Positions 34,692 through 43,230 of a DNA stretch of 64,000 nt are shown here, in pieces. The stretch lies in contig NZ_FCOJ02000018.1 in the NCBI RefSeq assembly GCF_001545035.1, positions 61,531 through 125,530 of the forward strand, given 5' to 3'. A model generated the notes under the pieces. That model worked only from the letters and a program-made list of their open reading frames with translations. It did no database searches and had not been told where the DNA came from. Made by a program: the position numbers and the translations under genes. How positions within the stretch are numbered: position 1 is the first letter of the stretch; the number at the start of each line of letters is the position of its first letter. The DNA comes from Caballeronia glebae (GTDB taxonomy: Bacteria; Pseudomonadota; Gammaproteobacteria; Burkholderiales; Burkholderiaceae).

Positions 34692-35911
34692 CACGCGCTC
34701 CGCTTCGAGAACAGCACGCCGTCGGTTTGCATCGAATCGATCTCGGCAGGGCTGAAGCCCAACGATCGGGCGACTTCCTCGTTGTGCTGCCCGAGATCGG
34801 GGCCGACTTCGCGAATCGACGTATCGCAGTCCGAGAAGCGAAATGGCAGGTTCGGCAGACGCAGCGTGCCCAAGCGCGGATGCTCCTGTTCGATCACCAT
34901 GCCGCGCGCCACGATCTGCGGATCGGCCACGACCTCGTCGATGCGTTGGACTTTGGCGCAGGGCACATCAACGCTGTCGAGCAGCGCGAGGACATCAGCG
35001 ACGTTGCGTGCAGCGACCCACGGCTTCACGACCGCGAGAACGGCCTCGCGGTTCGCATTGCGCCCGTTCAGGCTGTGAAAACGCGCATCGGTCCCGAAGC
35101 CCACGGGGCCGCCGTTCTGCTCGACGGCCGTCGCGAATCGCTTCCACGAATCGTCGACCTGCGCGGCGATGACCAAGTCACCATCGCTTGCCCGGAAGAC
35201 GCCGTATAAAGTTGATGTCGGCATGTCATGGCCGGTCTGCTCGGGCACCACTCCCTGCATCGTGTAGCACTGGACGGCGTATTCGTGCATCGAGAACAGC
35301 GTGTCGTACAGCGCCATGTCAATATGCTGGCCGCGTCCACTTTTCACGCGGCCGAGCAAGGCGGCGTTGATCGCGGCGACTGCGTGGATGCCGGTGTACA
35401 TATCGCCGAGCGAAATCCGCATGAGCGGTGGCGGTTCGCCGGGATTGCCGATCATCTGCATGATGCCGCTCTTTGCTTCCGCGATCAGCCCGAAGCCTGC
35501 GCGATGCGCGTCCGGACCTGTATGCCCATAGGCTGAGATCGAGCAGTAGACGAGACCGGGATTGCGTTCGGACAACGCGGCGTAGCCGAGGCCAAGCTTG
35601 TCCAGCGCTCCGGGGCGATAGTTCTCGATGAACACATCCGCCGAATCGCAAAGGCGCTGCATGAACGCCTTACCCCGCGGATCTTTCATGTTGACGCTCA
35701 CGCCGCGCTTGCCCATGTTCAGCTGGAGGAAGTAGGCGCTTTGCTGGTCGTCGAGGATCGTCGCGTGCTGGCGGCCTGCATCACCGCTGCCGGGACGCTC
35801 GACTTTGATGACTTCGGCGCCGAGCGCAGCGAGGCAGCGTCCGACGTAGGGACCGGCAAGGAAGTGGCTGTAGTCGACTACGCGAATACCTTCGAGGGGA
35901 CGGGCCTGCAT
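34691..35911 (-). CDS. Type III (CaiB/BaiF) CoA-transferase
   Basis: A 406-residue family III CoA-transferase. N-terminal GIRVVDYSHFLAGPYVGRCL and LGAEVIKVERPGSGDAGR bind CoA; the catalytic Asp is in SLGDMYTGIHA. Members move CoA between carboxylic acids, for example formyl-CoA:oxalate, succinyl-CoA:mesaconate or carnitine reactions. It overlaps both neighbours by four bases, so it is translated together with MaoC and AroE. It probably activates the operon's acid substrate to a CoA ester. Confidence 0.9.
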   Translation of the reverse strand: MQARPLEGIRVVDYSHFLAGPYVGRCLAALGAEVIKVERPGSGDAGRQHATILDDQQSAYFLQLNMGKRGVSVNMKDPRGKAFMQRLCDSADVFIENYRPGALDKLGLGYAALSERNPGLVYCSISAYGHTGPDAHRAGFGLIAEAKSGIMQMIGNPGEPPPLMRISLGDMYTGIHAVAAINAALLGRVKSGRGQHIDMALYDTLFSMHEYAVQCYTMQGVVPEQTGHDMPTSTLYGVFRASDGDLVIAAQVDDSWKRFATAVEQNGGPVGFGTDARFHSLNGRNANREAVLAVVKPWVAARNVADVLALLDSVDVPCAKVQRIDEVVADPQIVARGMVIEQEHPRLGTLRLPNLPFRFSDCDTSIREVGPDLGQHNEEVARSLGFSPAEIDSMQTDGVLFSKRSA

Positions 35912-36372
35912 CAGTTCGCTCCCGGACGGCGCGGGATCATCAGCCGATGCTCGCCGCGTTGAACGACTTCGCCGTTCTGATTAATCAACTCGGAAGGAAG
36001 GATGACAATGCCCCAACCCGGACGGCTTTTGCTTGCGCGCATCGAAGCAACGCGAAACTTGACGTGCAGCACGTCATTGACCTTGATCGGAAGCACGAAG
36101 TCCCACGTCCAGCCTAGTGACATGCCCGGCAGGAAGCGATACGCGCTTTGCGTTTTCAGGCCATCGGCAATAGACAGGCCGAACAAGCCGTGTGCGACGA
36201 TCGATCCGAAGTGGCTCGCGTTGGCGTATTCCTCGTCCACGTGCACGGGCGTGTGATCACCCGTGAGATCGGCGTAAGCCAAGATGCGCTCTTTCGTGAC
36301 GGCGTAGGCCGGGCTAACGCACTCGTCTCCTTCCTGCGCATCGTCCCAGTATTTTTCGGTGATGGTGCTCAT
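35911..36372 (-). CDS. MaoC-family hydratase/dehydratase
   Basis: A 153-residue hot-dog-fold hydratase. The catalytic Asp-His pair is in YADLTGDHTPVHVDEEYA, and FGSIVAHGLFGLSIADGL is the family's second motif. ATG 36372 follows GGAGG by seven bases; the longer frame upstream overlaps the VOC gene. Mesaconyl-CoA hydratase and (R)-specific enoyl-CoA hydratases belong here. Together with the adjacent CoA-transferase it suggests hydration or dehydration of an unsaturated CoA ester. Confidence 0.88.
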   Translation of the reverse strand: MSTITEKYWDDAQEGDECVSPAYAVTKERILAYADLTGDHTPVHVDEEYANASHFGSIVAHGLFGLSIADGLKTQSAYRFLPGMSLGWTWDFVLPIKVNDVLHVKFRVASMRASKSRPGWGIVILPSELINQNGEVVQRGEHRLMIPRRPGAN

Positions 36373-36374
36373 GC

Positions 36375-36767
36375 TCACGCCTCCGCGCGTGGATTGATTG
36401 CCAGCGCCTCGGCGACGCACGTGGCGGGTTTGGCCTGAATGAGTTCGACGGCGAGTCCGTCGGGCAGACGCAGCCAGTTACGGCCCTGCGTCATCTCGGT
36501 GACGCCAAACGGCTGCGCGGCGGCGAGCGCGGCTTCGAGGTCCTCGCACATCACGCCTAGATGCGCGAGCCGGCCTTCGGAGCCCTCGTGAAGCGGATCG
36601 CTGATGAACTGGAGCCCGCCGAGTGTCCAGTACTGACGCGGCGCTTCACGCGAACCGTCCACTTCGCGCATGGTCATGCCCAGCACTTCTTCGAAGAAGC
36701 GGATATGCCAGTGGATATCCTTCACCCAGATCGCGACGTGTTCGAGATAGGCTTTGGGTGCGCTCAT
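36375..36767 (-). CDS. VOC/glyoxalase-family protein
   Basis: A 130-residue single-module vicinal-oxygen-chelate protein: LEHVAIWVKDIHWHIRFFEE at the start and LPDGLAVELIQAKP at the end, with a likely metal His in LEHVAIWV, a second His in RLAHLGVMCED and a Glu in VELIQ. Such proteins act as dioxygenases, epimerases (methylmalonyl-CoA type), isomerases or lyases. It overlaps the PanE-like gene by four bases and precedes MaoC by two. An epimerase or lyase acting on the CoA ester is possible but not proven. Confidence 0.82.
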   Translation of the reverse strand: MSAPKAYLEHVAIWVKDIHWHIRFFEEVLGMTMREVDGSREAPRQYWTLGGLQFISDPLHEGSEGRLAHLGVMCEDLEAALAAAQPFGVTEMTQGRNWLRLPDGLAVELIQAKPATCVAEALAINPRAEA

Positions 36768-37714
36768 GCTGCGCCCCCCTTTTCCTGGCGGTCAGTCATC
36801 GCACGCTCAATGCCTTTTACGCACGCCACGAGCGTCGAGTTCACCGGCGTTGGCACACCAAGCCGCTCGCCCCAGCGCACGACCGCACCGTTGATGAAGT
36901 CAATTTCAGTGACGGAAGACTTTTCCAGGCTTTGCAGCATAGAAGTCTTGAACGCGGCCGGCAGGCCTTCGGCGGCCATATTCCAGGCGTCTTGCGCACT
37001 TGTAATGGAGAGTCTGACGCCGGCCGCCTTCGCTGCGGCCATTGCTTCCTCGATCGCCGCAAGCGAGGTCGCCTTCAGCACCGGTTCGCTGTAAAGCTGC
37101 CCGTAAGTGAGACCGGTTATGCCTGTGATCGCACCGGTGGCAACGTTGATCAGGAGCTTGTCCCACATCGTGCCGAGAATGTTGTCACTGACCATTGTCG
37201 TAAGACCGGCGTCATTGAAAGCCTTCGCGACATCTTGCGCGCGGGAGGTCCTGCGCCCATCGAGTTCGCCGATGATCGTGATCTTTCCGGTAACGCCGGA
37301 CTGGATATGTCCGGGCGCGCGCAACACGCCACCGACGTAGGTTTTGCCCGCAAGCACGCGCTCACGTCCAACGATATCGCTCAGCACATCTTCGTGACCG
37401 AGGCCGTTCTGCAGCGACAGGACCAGCGTTTCGGGCCCGACGAGATCGAGCGCGCCGCGCATTGCTGAATCGGTGTGAAATGATTTGACCAGTACGATCA
37501 CAACGTCGACAGGGCCGACGTCGGCAGGGTTCATCGTGGCGCGGACTTTGACGCGGCGCGTGCCGCGCTCGTCGTCGACCTGCAGGCCATCGCGCGACAT
37601 GGCCTCGACGTGTGCCGCAAACCTGTCGACGAGCCACGTCTCGTGGCCCCCTTCGGTCAGCGCAGCGCCGATGGCGCAGCCCAGCGCGCCTGCGCCCAGA
37701 AATGCGATCTTCAT
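36764..37714 (-). CDS. 2-dehydropantoate 2-reductase (PanE/ApbA) family oxidoreductase
   Basis: 316 residues. NADP motif MKIAFLGAGALGCAIGAALT, catalytic Lys in MWDKLLINVATGAITGITG and Glu in SVTEIDFINGAVVRWGE are all conserved. ATG 37714 has AAGGAGAC nine bases upstream; the longer frame crosses the operator. PanE makes pantoate, but clustered paralogues in catabolic operons reduce or oxidise other 2-keto or 2-hydroxy acids. It is the first gene of the operon and lies 48 bases after the shared LysR operator. Confidence 0.88.
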   Translation of the reverse strand: MKIAFLGAGALGCAIGAALTEGGHETWLVDRFAAHVEAMSRDGLQVDDERGTRRVKVRATMNPADVGPVDVVIVLVKSFHTDSAMRGALDLVGPETLVLSLQNGLGHEDVLSDIVGRERVLAGKTYVGGVLRAPGHIQSGVTGKITIIGELDGRRTSRAQDVAKAFNDAGLTTMVSDNILGTMWDKLLINVATGAITGITGLTYGQLYSEPVLKATSLAAIEEAMAAAKAAGVRLSITSAQDAWNMAAEGLPAAFKTSMLQSLEKSSVTEIDFINGAVVRWGERLGVPTPVNSTLVACVKGIERAMTDRQEKGGAA

Positions 37715-37762
37715 GAATGTCTCCTTGAATGGACACGAAGATACGATCTCGCGCACATACTG

Positions 37763-37792
37763 GCAATGCAATGAACGCAATATCGACATTGC
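37763..37792. promoter_or_regulatory. LysR operator copy 2 (promoter of the panE-aroQ operon)
   Basis: On the plus strand it begins GCAATGCAATGA, has CAATA in the middle and ends GACATTGC. It is the reverse-oriented counterpart of the site at 32729 with the same block spacing, and faces the PanE-like gene in the same sense in which the other copy faces the short ORF at 32785. It is the likely activation site for the six-gene operon. Confidence 0.7.
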
Positions 37793-37865
37793 AAAACGCA
37801 ATTGTCGTGGGACGCGGAATTATCGATTAGGGAAAGTAGTACGGGTCTTGATGCTTTGTGCAGCG

Positions 37866-37965
37866 TCACACGTCAGTGCGTATCGGATCGATCCTCAAAA
37901 CGGCGCATTGACCCATGTGTCGCGTTCGGCGGGTGGTCGCGGTGCGAGCTGGATCGAGATCGTCG
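37866..37965 (+). pseudogene. Fragment of a seven-bladed beta-propeller lactonase (6-phosphogluconolactonase-like)
   Basis: The frame reads HVSAYRIDPQNGALTHVSRS, then AGGRGASWIEIV. The V-S-x-Y-x-I-D-x-x-x-G-A-L-T blade motif and the later P/A-S-W-I-x-I strand are typical of YbhE/Pgl-type lactonases. Only about 33 codons remain, with no start. The frame runs on directly into a dctA fragment, so the junction is a deletion scar. Confidence 0.45.
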
Positions 37966-38254
37966 CGGCGCTGCGGGGAGCGTGCGACGTACCCCTCCCC
38001 GGCGGCCAGATCGCGACGATGCTCGCGGTCATGCTGCTCCCGTCGAAGGGCGCGGCGGGCGTCGCGGTGCTGGTGGGCATCGATCGCTTCATGTCCGAGT
38101 CGCGCGCCCTGACGAGCGTGATCAGCAACGCATGCGCGGTGATCTTCGTATCGATGTGGGAACGCGCGTGCGACCGAGCGCGCCTGCAAGACGCACTGAG
38201 CCTGGCGCACGAGCCTGAAGAAGACGTCGATCAGCCCGCTGACCTGCCGGGCTG
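37966..38254 (+). pseudogene. Remnant of dctA (C4-dicarboxylate transporter), C-terminal part with internal deletion
   Basis: The frame gives MLAVMLLPSKGAAGV, then VLVGIDRFMSESRALTSVIS and FVSMWERACDRARLQDAL. In DctA the SKGAAGV motif is followed by about 25 residues (GSGFIVLAATL...) before the LILGIDRFMSEARALTN segment. Those residues are missing here without loss of frame. Everything upstream, about 340 residues, is gone. The protein cannot form the transporter. This is the 3' end of a lost dicarboxylate carrier gene. Confidence 0.75.
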
Positions 38255-38270
38255 ATTCGTTGGGCTCGTC

Positions 38271-39053
38271 TCAATGCGCGGCGACGGAATCGAGTCCGGT
38301 CGATACCACCTCCGGCTGCACCGCGGGCGACGCGAGATAGTCGAGCAGCGCCTTAGCTTCCTTCGGATGCTGCGCGCCAACGGGAATGCCGGCCGCAAAG
38401 CGCGTGACTGACTGCATCGACTCCGGAATCTTGCCGACGTACGCGGCGCCCTTGACCGGCAGTAACTCGCTGACCTGCTGAAAGCCGACTTCGTAATCGC
38501 CGGTCGCGACCACGGACGCCACCGGGATCTTCGGGATCATCTTCGCCTTGGCCTTCACCTGCTCTTCGATGCCGAGGCGCTTGAACAACTCGCGCTCAAT
38601 ATAGACGCCGCTCGCGCTGTCCGAATACGCGATCGACCGGGCACGCAGCAAGGTCTCCTTGAGGGCCGCCTCGGACCCGATGTCGGGCTTGGGGGCACCA
38701 TCGCGCACGACCATGCCGATGCGCGAGTCCGCGAGTTCGACGCGTGAATCGGGAATCACTTTGCCCTGCTTGATCAGGTCGTCGAGCGCGTATCCGACCA
38801 TGATCACCACGTCGGCAGGCTCGCCGCGCTGAAGGCGGTTCGGAATGGCTTCCGGCGACTTGCCCATCGACGGGCCGAGCGCGGTGTCGAGGGTATTACC
38901 CGTCGATGCCGAGAACTTCGGTCCAAGCAGCTTGTACGCCGCGGTGAAGCCACCCGAGCTCATCACATGCAGATCGGCGGCCTGTACGTTCGCCACGGCG
39001 ACGGCGTTGCCGAGCAGCGCGGCAGTGCAGAGTTTGAGAAGGATGGATTTCAT
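38271..39053 (-). CDS. Orphan periplasmic substrate-binding protein, ModA-like
   Basis: 260 residues starting at the ATG at 39053; the longer open frame is a shadow of the next gene. The signal peptide is MKSILLKLCTAALLGNAVAV, cleaved near VQAADLHV. The mature part, LHVMSSGGFTAAYKLLGPKF and GEPADVVIMVGYALDDLI, matches extracellular ModA-like (SBP_bac_11) proteins that bind molybdate or small oxyanions and carboxylates. No ABC permease or ATPase is nearby. It lies 20 bases downstream of an MFS citrate-type carrier and may bind the same substrate or act as a sensor. The ligand is unknown. Confidence 0.82.
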   Translation of the reverse strand: MKSILLKLCTAALLGNAVAVANVQAADLHVMSSGGFTAAYKLLGPKFSASTGNTLDTALGPSMGKSPEAIPNRLQRGEPADVVIMVGYALDDLIKQGKVIPDSRVELADSRIGMVVRDGAPKPDIGSEAALKETLLRARSIAYSDSASGVYIERELFKRLGIEEQVKAKAKMIPKIPVASVVATGDYEVGFQQVSELLPVKGAAYVGKIPESMQSVTRFAAGIPVGAQHPKEAKALLDYLASPAVQPEVVSTGLDSVAAH

Positions 39054-39073
39054 GTTTAAAGAGATGCGGTGAT

Positions 39074-40372
39074 TCAGGACGCCGCATGGAGCGGAAGGGA
39101 ACGGCGACGATACAGTGCGAGTGTCGCTCCGAGTCCGCACACCGCGGCGAAGCTCATCCAGTAGCCGGGCGCGGCCTTGTCGCCTGTCAGGTGAATGAGC
39201 GCGGTCGAGATGACTGGCGTGAAACCGCCGAAAACCGCCGTCGCGAGGCTGTAGGCAAGCGAGAACCCGGCGACACGCACTTCGACCGGCATTACCTCGG
39301 TGAGCGCGACAACCATCGCGCCGTTGTACATGCCGTACATGAACGAAAGCCACAAAAGCACGAGCAGCATGTTGACGAAGCTCGGCGCGTGAGCAAGCAG
39401 CGAAAGCGCCGGGTAGGCCGTCGCGATTGCGAGGATCGTCATTCCAAGAAGAAGCGGGCGGCGTCCGATGCGGTCTGACAGTGCTCCGCCAATCGGAAGC
39501 CAGATGAAGTTGGAGATGCCCACGCACAGCGTGACGAGCAGACTGTCGGCGGTGCTCAGATGCAGAACCGTCTTGCCGAAGGTCGGCGCATAGACGGTGA
39601 TCAGGTAGAAGCTCGTGGTGGTCATTGAGACCAGCAGCACGCCGGCGATCACGACGGTCCAGTTCTGCACGAGCGTGGCAAAAACTTCTTTCATGCTCGG
39701 ACGATGCTGGCGCTGCTTGAATTCCCGCGTTTCCTCTAGATTGCGCCGAAGAATGAAAATGAACGGCACGATCATGCAGCCGACGAAGAACGGCACGCGC
39801 CATCCCCACGCGGCGATCGTCGCCGTGTCGAGCCATTGATTAAGCGCGAAGCCGAGCGCTGCTGCCACCACGATCGCAACTTGCTGACTGGCGGACTGCC
39901 AACTCGTGAAGAAGCCCTTGCGTCCCGGCGTCGCCATCTCGGCGAGATAGACCGAAACCCCGCCCAGTTCCGCACCCGCCGAGAAGCCCTGCAGCAGACG
40001 GCCGATCAGAACCAGCGCCGGCGCGAATAGTCCAATCGTCGCGTAGCCTGGCACGAACGCGATCAGGATGGTGCCGCTCGCCATGATCGACAGCGTGACG
40101 ATCAGGCCCTTGCGCCGGCCGACATCGTCGATATACGCGCCGAGAATGACCGCGCCCAGCGGACGCATCAGGAAACCAGCGCCGAACACCGCGAAAGTCA
40201 TCATCAACGAAGCGAACTCGCTTCCCGCGGGGAAAAAGACGGCAGCGATCTGCGTGGCGTAGAAGCCGAACAGGAAGAAATCGAACTGCTCCAGGAAGTT
40301 GCCGGCCGTCACGCGTAGTACGGCGGATGTCTTCGATTGCGCGGGGGCAGAGGTGCTTGAAGAGGGATGCAT
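39074..40372 (-). CDS. MFS transporter, metabolite:H+ symporter (citrate/tricarballylate CitA/TcuC-like)
   Basis: 432 residues, twelve helices. The start region [20 protein letters not shown] and [20 protein letters not shown] are the hallmark of the MHS family; the loop motif [10 protein letters not shown] and [19 protein letters not shown] agree with citrate and tricarballylate symporters. ATG 40372 has GGAGAC seven bases upstream. It is downstream of the ATP-citrate-lyase-like genes on the same strand, with a 148-base gap that could hold its own promoter. Citrate or a related tricarboxylate is the most likely substrate. Confidence 0.88.
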   Translation of the reverse strand: MHPSSSTSAPAQSKTSAVLRVTAGNFLEQFDFFLFGFYATQIAAVFFPAGSEFASLMMTFAVFGAGFLMRPLGAVILGAYIDDVGRRKGLIVTLSIMASGTILIAFVPGYATIGLFAPALVLIGRLLQGFSAGAELGGVSVYLAEMATPGRKGFFTSWQSASQQVAIVVAAALGFALNQWLDTATIAAWGWRVPFFVGCMIVPFIFILRRNLEETREFKQRQHRPSMKEVFATLVQNWTVVIAGVLLVSMTTTSFYLITVYAPTFGKTVLHLSTADSLLVTLCVGISNFIWLPIGGALSDRIGRRPLLLGMTILAIATAYPALSLLAHAPSFVNMLLVLLWLSFMYGMYNGAMVVALTEVMPVEVRVAGFSLAYSLATAVFGGFTPVISTALIHLTGDKAAPGYWMSFAAVCGLGATLALYRRRSLPLHAAS

Positions 40373-40520
40373 CGAGGTGTCTCCAGAAATTTCGGCTTGG
40401 TGTCCGGGCGATTTCTTGTTTGTCGAATACTCGCCCGAACGGCGCAAAACATTAAGTGCTATTTTCGGAACGATTGATGCGTGCTGTTTATCAGCGCGCG
40501 CATCGCTGCCGGTTTTCCGA

Positions 40521-43220
40521 TCAGGCGACGAAGCGGCACTGGGAGGCGGGCGTGCGCGTGTCCATGTTGCGTCCGCGGTTCAAGTGATCGTCGATTTCTG
40601 CCGCGCAGCCGAGCATCCGGGGATAGAGGAAGATCGTGAACGCGGCAGTCTCCAGATCGGACTCCGCCAGATCGCCGCGTCGCAGCGGTTGCCACAGCAT
40701 CTTGAGCAAGAGCGCCGCGATCACCGCATCGACATTCACGCAATACACGTTGCGCGATACACCGGCATCGAACAGAGCCTGCACGAGCTCGCGATAGAAC
40801 GCATGGAACGCGTTGTATTCGCCGCGTTGCTCGCACAAATTTGCGATGAACACTTCGCGCGGGTCATGGTTCACGGGCCTGTCCTTGAACACCGGATGAT
40901 TGACCCCTGGCAGCTTCGCTATGTCCAGGCTGCCCGCGTTCTTCTTGCGCGCCTTGTACTGCGCGTAACGCTCCACCGCGTGCGCGGCCAGCTTGCGCAG
41001 ATCCACGCCGTGGTTAGCATCCGACGGATCGCCGAGCGACGTGTCGCGGAACGCTTCGATCAGGAACGCGATTCCCTCGTACCCGTTGCCGCCATGCGTG
41101 TAGCCGGTATGCGAGAGGAAGCCGACGAGCGCCTTATTGAGCTGCACGCGCTCGGGGCTCTCAGGACCGTCGGCGGATACGGCGCCTTTCGCCCCTTGTG
41201 CCGAAATGGCTCCCGGACCGTTGGTGAGCAGCAGCCCCGCGAGCGTCTTGAATGCGAAAAGGTCGTCGGGGCCGGGTTCGAGATCGAGCAATGCGGCGAA
41301 GCAAATCTCCGTGAGGCTGCGTTCGTTCAAAAGCGATTCGTTGGTAAAGCCGCAGAAGCCTTCCGGGGCGTGACGCGACGCATCCGCCGAAGCGCCGATC
41401 AAACGTCCGAACAGCATGGTCCACCAAGGCAAACTCTCGGCGGTCACGCGCGACACACGCTTGCGCATGAGCGGGCCCCACGCCAAAGTGGTTGTGATCG
41501 CGGCGAGCACGGCGTCAGCCGTCGGGTGCGCCGGCTGCGACGCGAGCCAGCGGATGAATACAGACTTGGCGCCGCGCTTCGCAAGTCCCGCAAGCATCGC
41601 CTCGGCGCGCGGATCGCGGGCATCGGCGAAGAGCGGCTCGCTGCCGGTGGTGTCGATCTGGCCGATATCGTAGCTTTCGTCGAGCGCATTCGTGAGGCCC
41701 GCAGCCGCGAAGCGATCGATCAGCCATTTCGCCGCATCGCGCGCCGCGCGCTGGCGATTCGGCCCGACGATCGATGCCGCAGCCGCCAGAATCGCGTTGG
41801 GGGCGTTGCCCGCCTCGCGCGCCGCCTGGGCCGCGACGAGTTCCGGCGTTCCATGCAGATTGACCGATGCCGCGATCGCTACGTTGATCAGCCTCTCGTC
41901 GTTCTCGCCGCCGGGTTCGTGCAGCAGGGCAAGGTTCACGTTCGCTTCGAGCGAGCGCGTCGCGGCGTCGAGCATCGAGGTTCCGTGAAGACTGCTGACT
42001 TGCGTTTTCGCGTCCATTTGCGACGCGCCCGATGCGTCCTTGAGCGTCTGACGCGGCGCAATCGCCCCGATCTGGCTGTTGACTTGCAAGACCTGCTCGT
42101 CATACGGAGCGACCGCGCCGACCACGGGAATCGCAAGATCAGACGGCAACTCGATTCCCTGATCGGAGCCGAACCACGGCTTGAGCGCGAGGCTGCCTTC
42201 GGGCTCGAAGTCGGGCATCGTCGCGTTGGCGCGCATGACGGCGGTCAGCGCCGCCGGGATATGCGCGATGTTCGTGACGACCGCGCCCTTGGCCGAGCAG
42301 CATGGATCGTCGGGGCTGAAGAGCCGGTCGACGCCGAACTTCTCCATGAACCAGCGTTCCTTCGCTTGCGCGTCGTCGGAACCGCCGGCCATCGCGCCTG
42401 CATGACCGACCGCACGCGTCAGGCTGCTCTTCCATCGGCCCACCACGCAGGCGACAACCGGCTTCGTGAATGTCGCGTCCGCTTCATAATAGCCACCCGG
42501 TTCGCAATAAAGCACGGCGGCCTTGCTGCGCGCGTCGTTGGCGAGTGCAAACGCAAATTCCGGCGCGGCGTAGTGGATGTAGACGTCTTTTCCACTCGAA
42601 ACGACGGTCGATGTGCCCCAGCCGCTCATGCGCAAATATTGTGCGATCGTGGTGCTGAAGCCGCCGGAGTTGGAGAAGATCGCGATCGATCCTTTGCGCA
42701 GCGAATCGTCCGGATTGTCACCGCCGAGCGCTCCGCCGATCCTCACGCGATTCCAGGAGTCCGCGACGCCCAGCCCGTTCGCCCCGAAGATATCGATGCC
42801 TGCTTGCTGACCCATCGCTCGAATTTCGCGGGCGTCATGCACGGCGATCTTCTCGGTGATGATGAAAATCTTCTTGAGGTCTGGATTGACGCGAATCAGT
42901 TCGGCGACGCCGTCACGGGCAGCCGATGGCGGCAGATACACGACGCCGCAATTGAAGCGGTGCCCTGCTTCGAGCCCTTCACGGACGTTGTTGTACACCG
43001 GGATGTCGCCGGCCGATGTGGAGAGCGTTTGCCCGCCCTTTCCCGGTGCCGTACCGAAGACGATATTGCCGCCGGAGTAGGCATGACTAACGGGCGTCAC
43101 ATCGGACGACTCGCCGCCCAGGATGTTGAGTACGCACACGCGATGGTCGCGTGTAGCGATCTGCGCAAGCGAGTTGACGCCGACGAAATACTTGAACGGT
43201 TTGCTGTGTTGTTTATGCAT
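40521..43220 (-). CDS. ATP-citrate-lyase-like large subunit (CoA-ligase alpha plus citrate-synthase-like lyase domain)
   Basis: An 899-residue two-part protein. The N-terminal half is a succinyl-CoA-synthetase-alpha-like ligase with CoA site [14 protein letters not shown] and the phosphorylated His273 in [13 protein letters not shown]. The C-terminal half is citrate-synthase-like with candidate catalytic residues His709 ([12 protein letters not shown]), His775 (GVNHPVFKD) and Asp831 (VNVDAVI). This architecture is that of ATP-citrate lyase subunit AclA and the C-terminal half of ACLY, which split citrate to acetyl-CoA and oxaloacetate with ATP and CoA. The partner subunit is ten bases upstream. 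A related tricarboxylate is possible as substrate. Confidence 0.87.
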   Translation of the reverse strand: MHKQHSKPFKYFVGVNSLAQIATRDHRVCVLNILGGESSDVTPVSHAYSGGNIVFGTAPGKGGQTLSTSAGDIPVYNNVREGLEAGHRFNCGVVYLPPSAARDGVAELIRVNPDLKKIFIITEKIAVHDAREIRAMGQQAGIDIFGANGLGVADSWNRVRIGGALGGDNPDDSLRKGSIAIFSNSGGFSTTIAQYLRMSGWGTSTVVSSGKDVYIHYAAPEFAFALANDARSKAAVLYCEPGGYYEADATFTKPVVACVVGRWKSSLTRAVGHAGAMAGGSDDAQAKERWFMEKFGVDRLFSPDDPCCSAKGAVVTNIAHIPAALTAVMRANATMPDFEPEGSLALKPWFGSDQGIELPSDLAIPVVGAVAPYDEQVLQVNSQIGAIAPRQTLKDASGASQMDAKTQVSSLHGTSMLDAATRSLEANVNLALLHEPGGENDERLINVAIAASVNLHGTPELVAAQAAREAGNAPNAILAAAASIVGPNRQRAARDAAKWLIDRFAAAGLTNALDESYDIGQIDTTGSEPLFADARDPRAEAMLAGLAKRGAKSVFIRWLASQPAHPTADAVLAAITTTLAWGPLMRKRVSRVTAESLPWWTMLFGRLIGASADASRHAPEGFCGFTNESLLNERSLTEICFAALLDLEPGPDDLFAFKTLAGLLLTNGPGAISAQGAKGAVSADGPESPERVQLNKALVGFLSHTGYTHGGNGYEGIAFLIEAFRDTSLGDPSDANHGVDLRKLAAHAVERYAQYKARKKNAGSLDIAKLPGVNHPVFKDRPVNHDPREVFIANLCEQRGEYNAFHAFYRELVQALFDAGVSRNVYCVNVDAVIAALLLKMLWQPLRRGDLAESDLETAAFTIFLYPRMLGCAAEIDDHLNRGRNMDTRTPASQCRFVA

Positions 43221-43230
43221 GTCGTACTCC

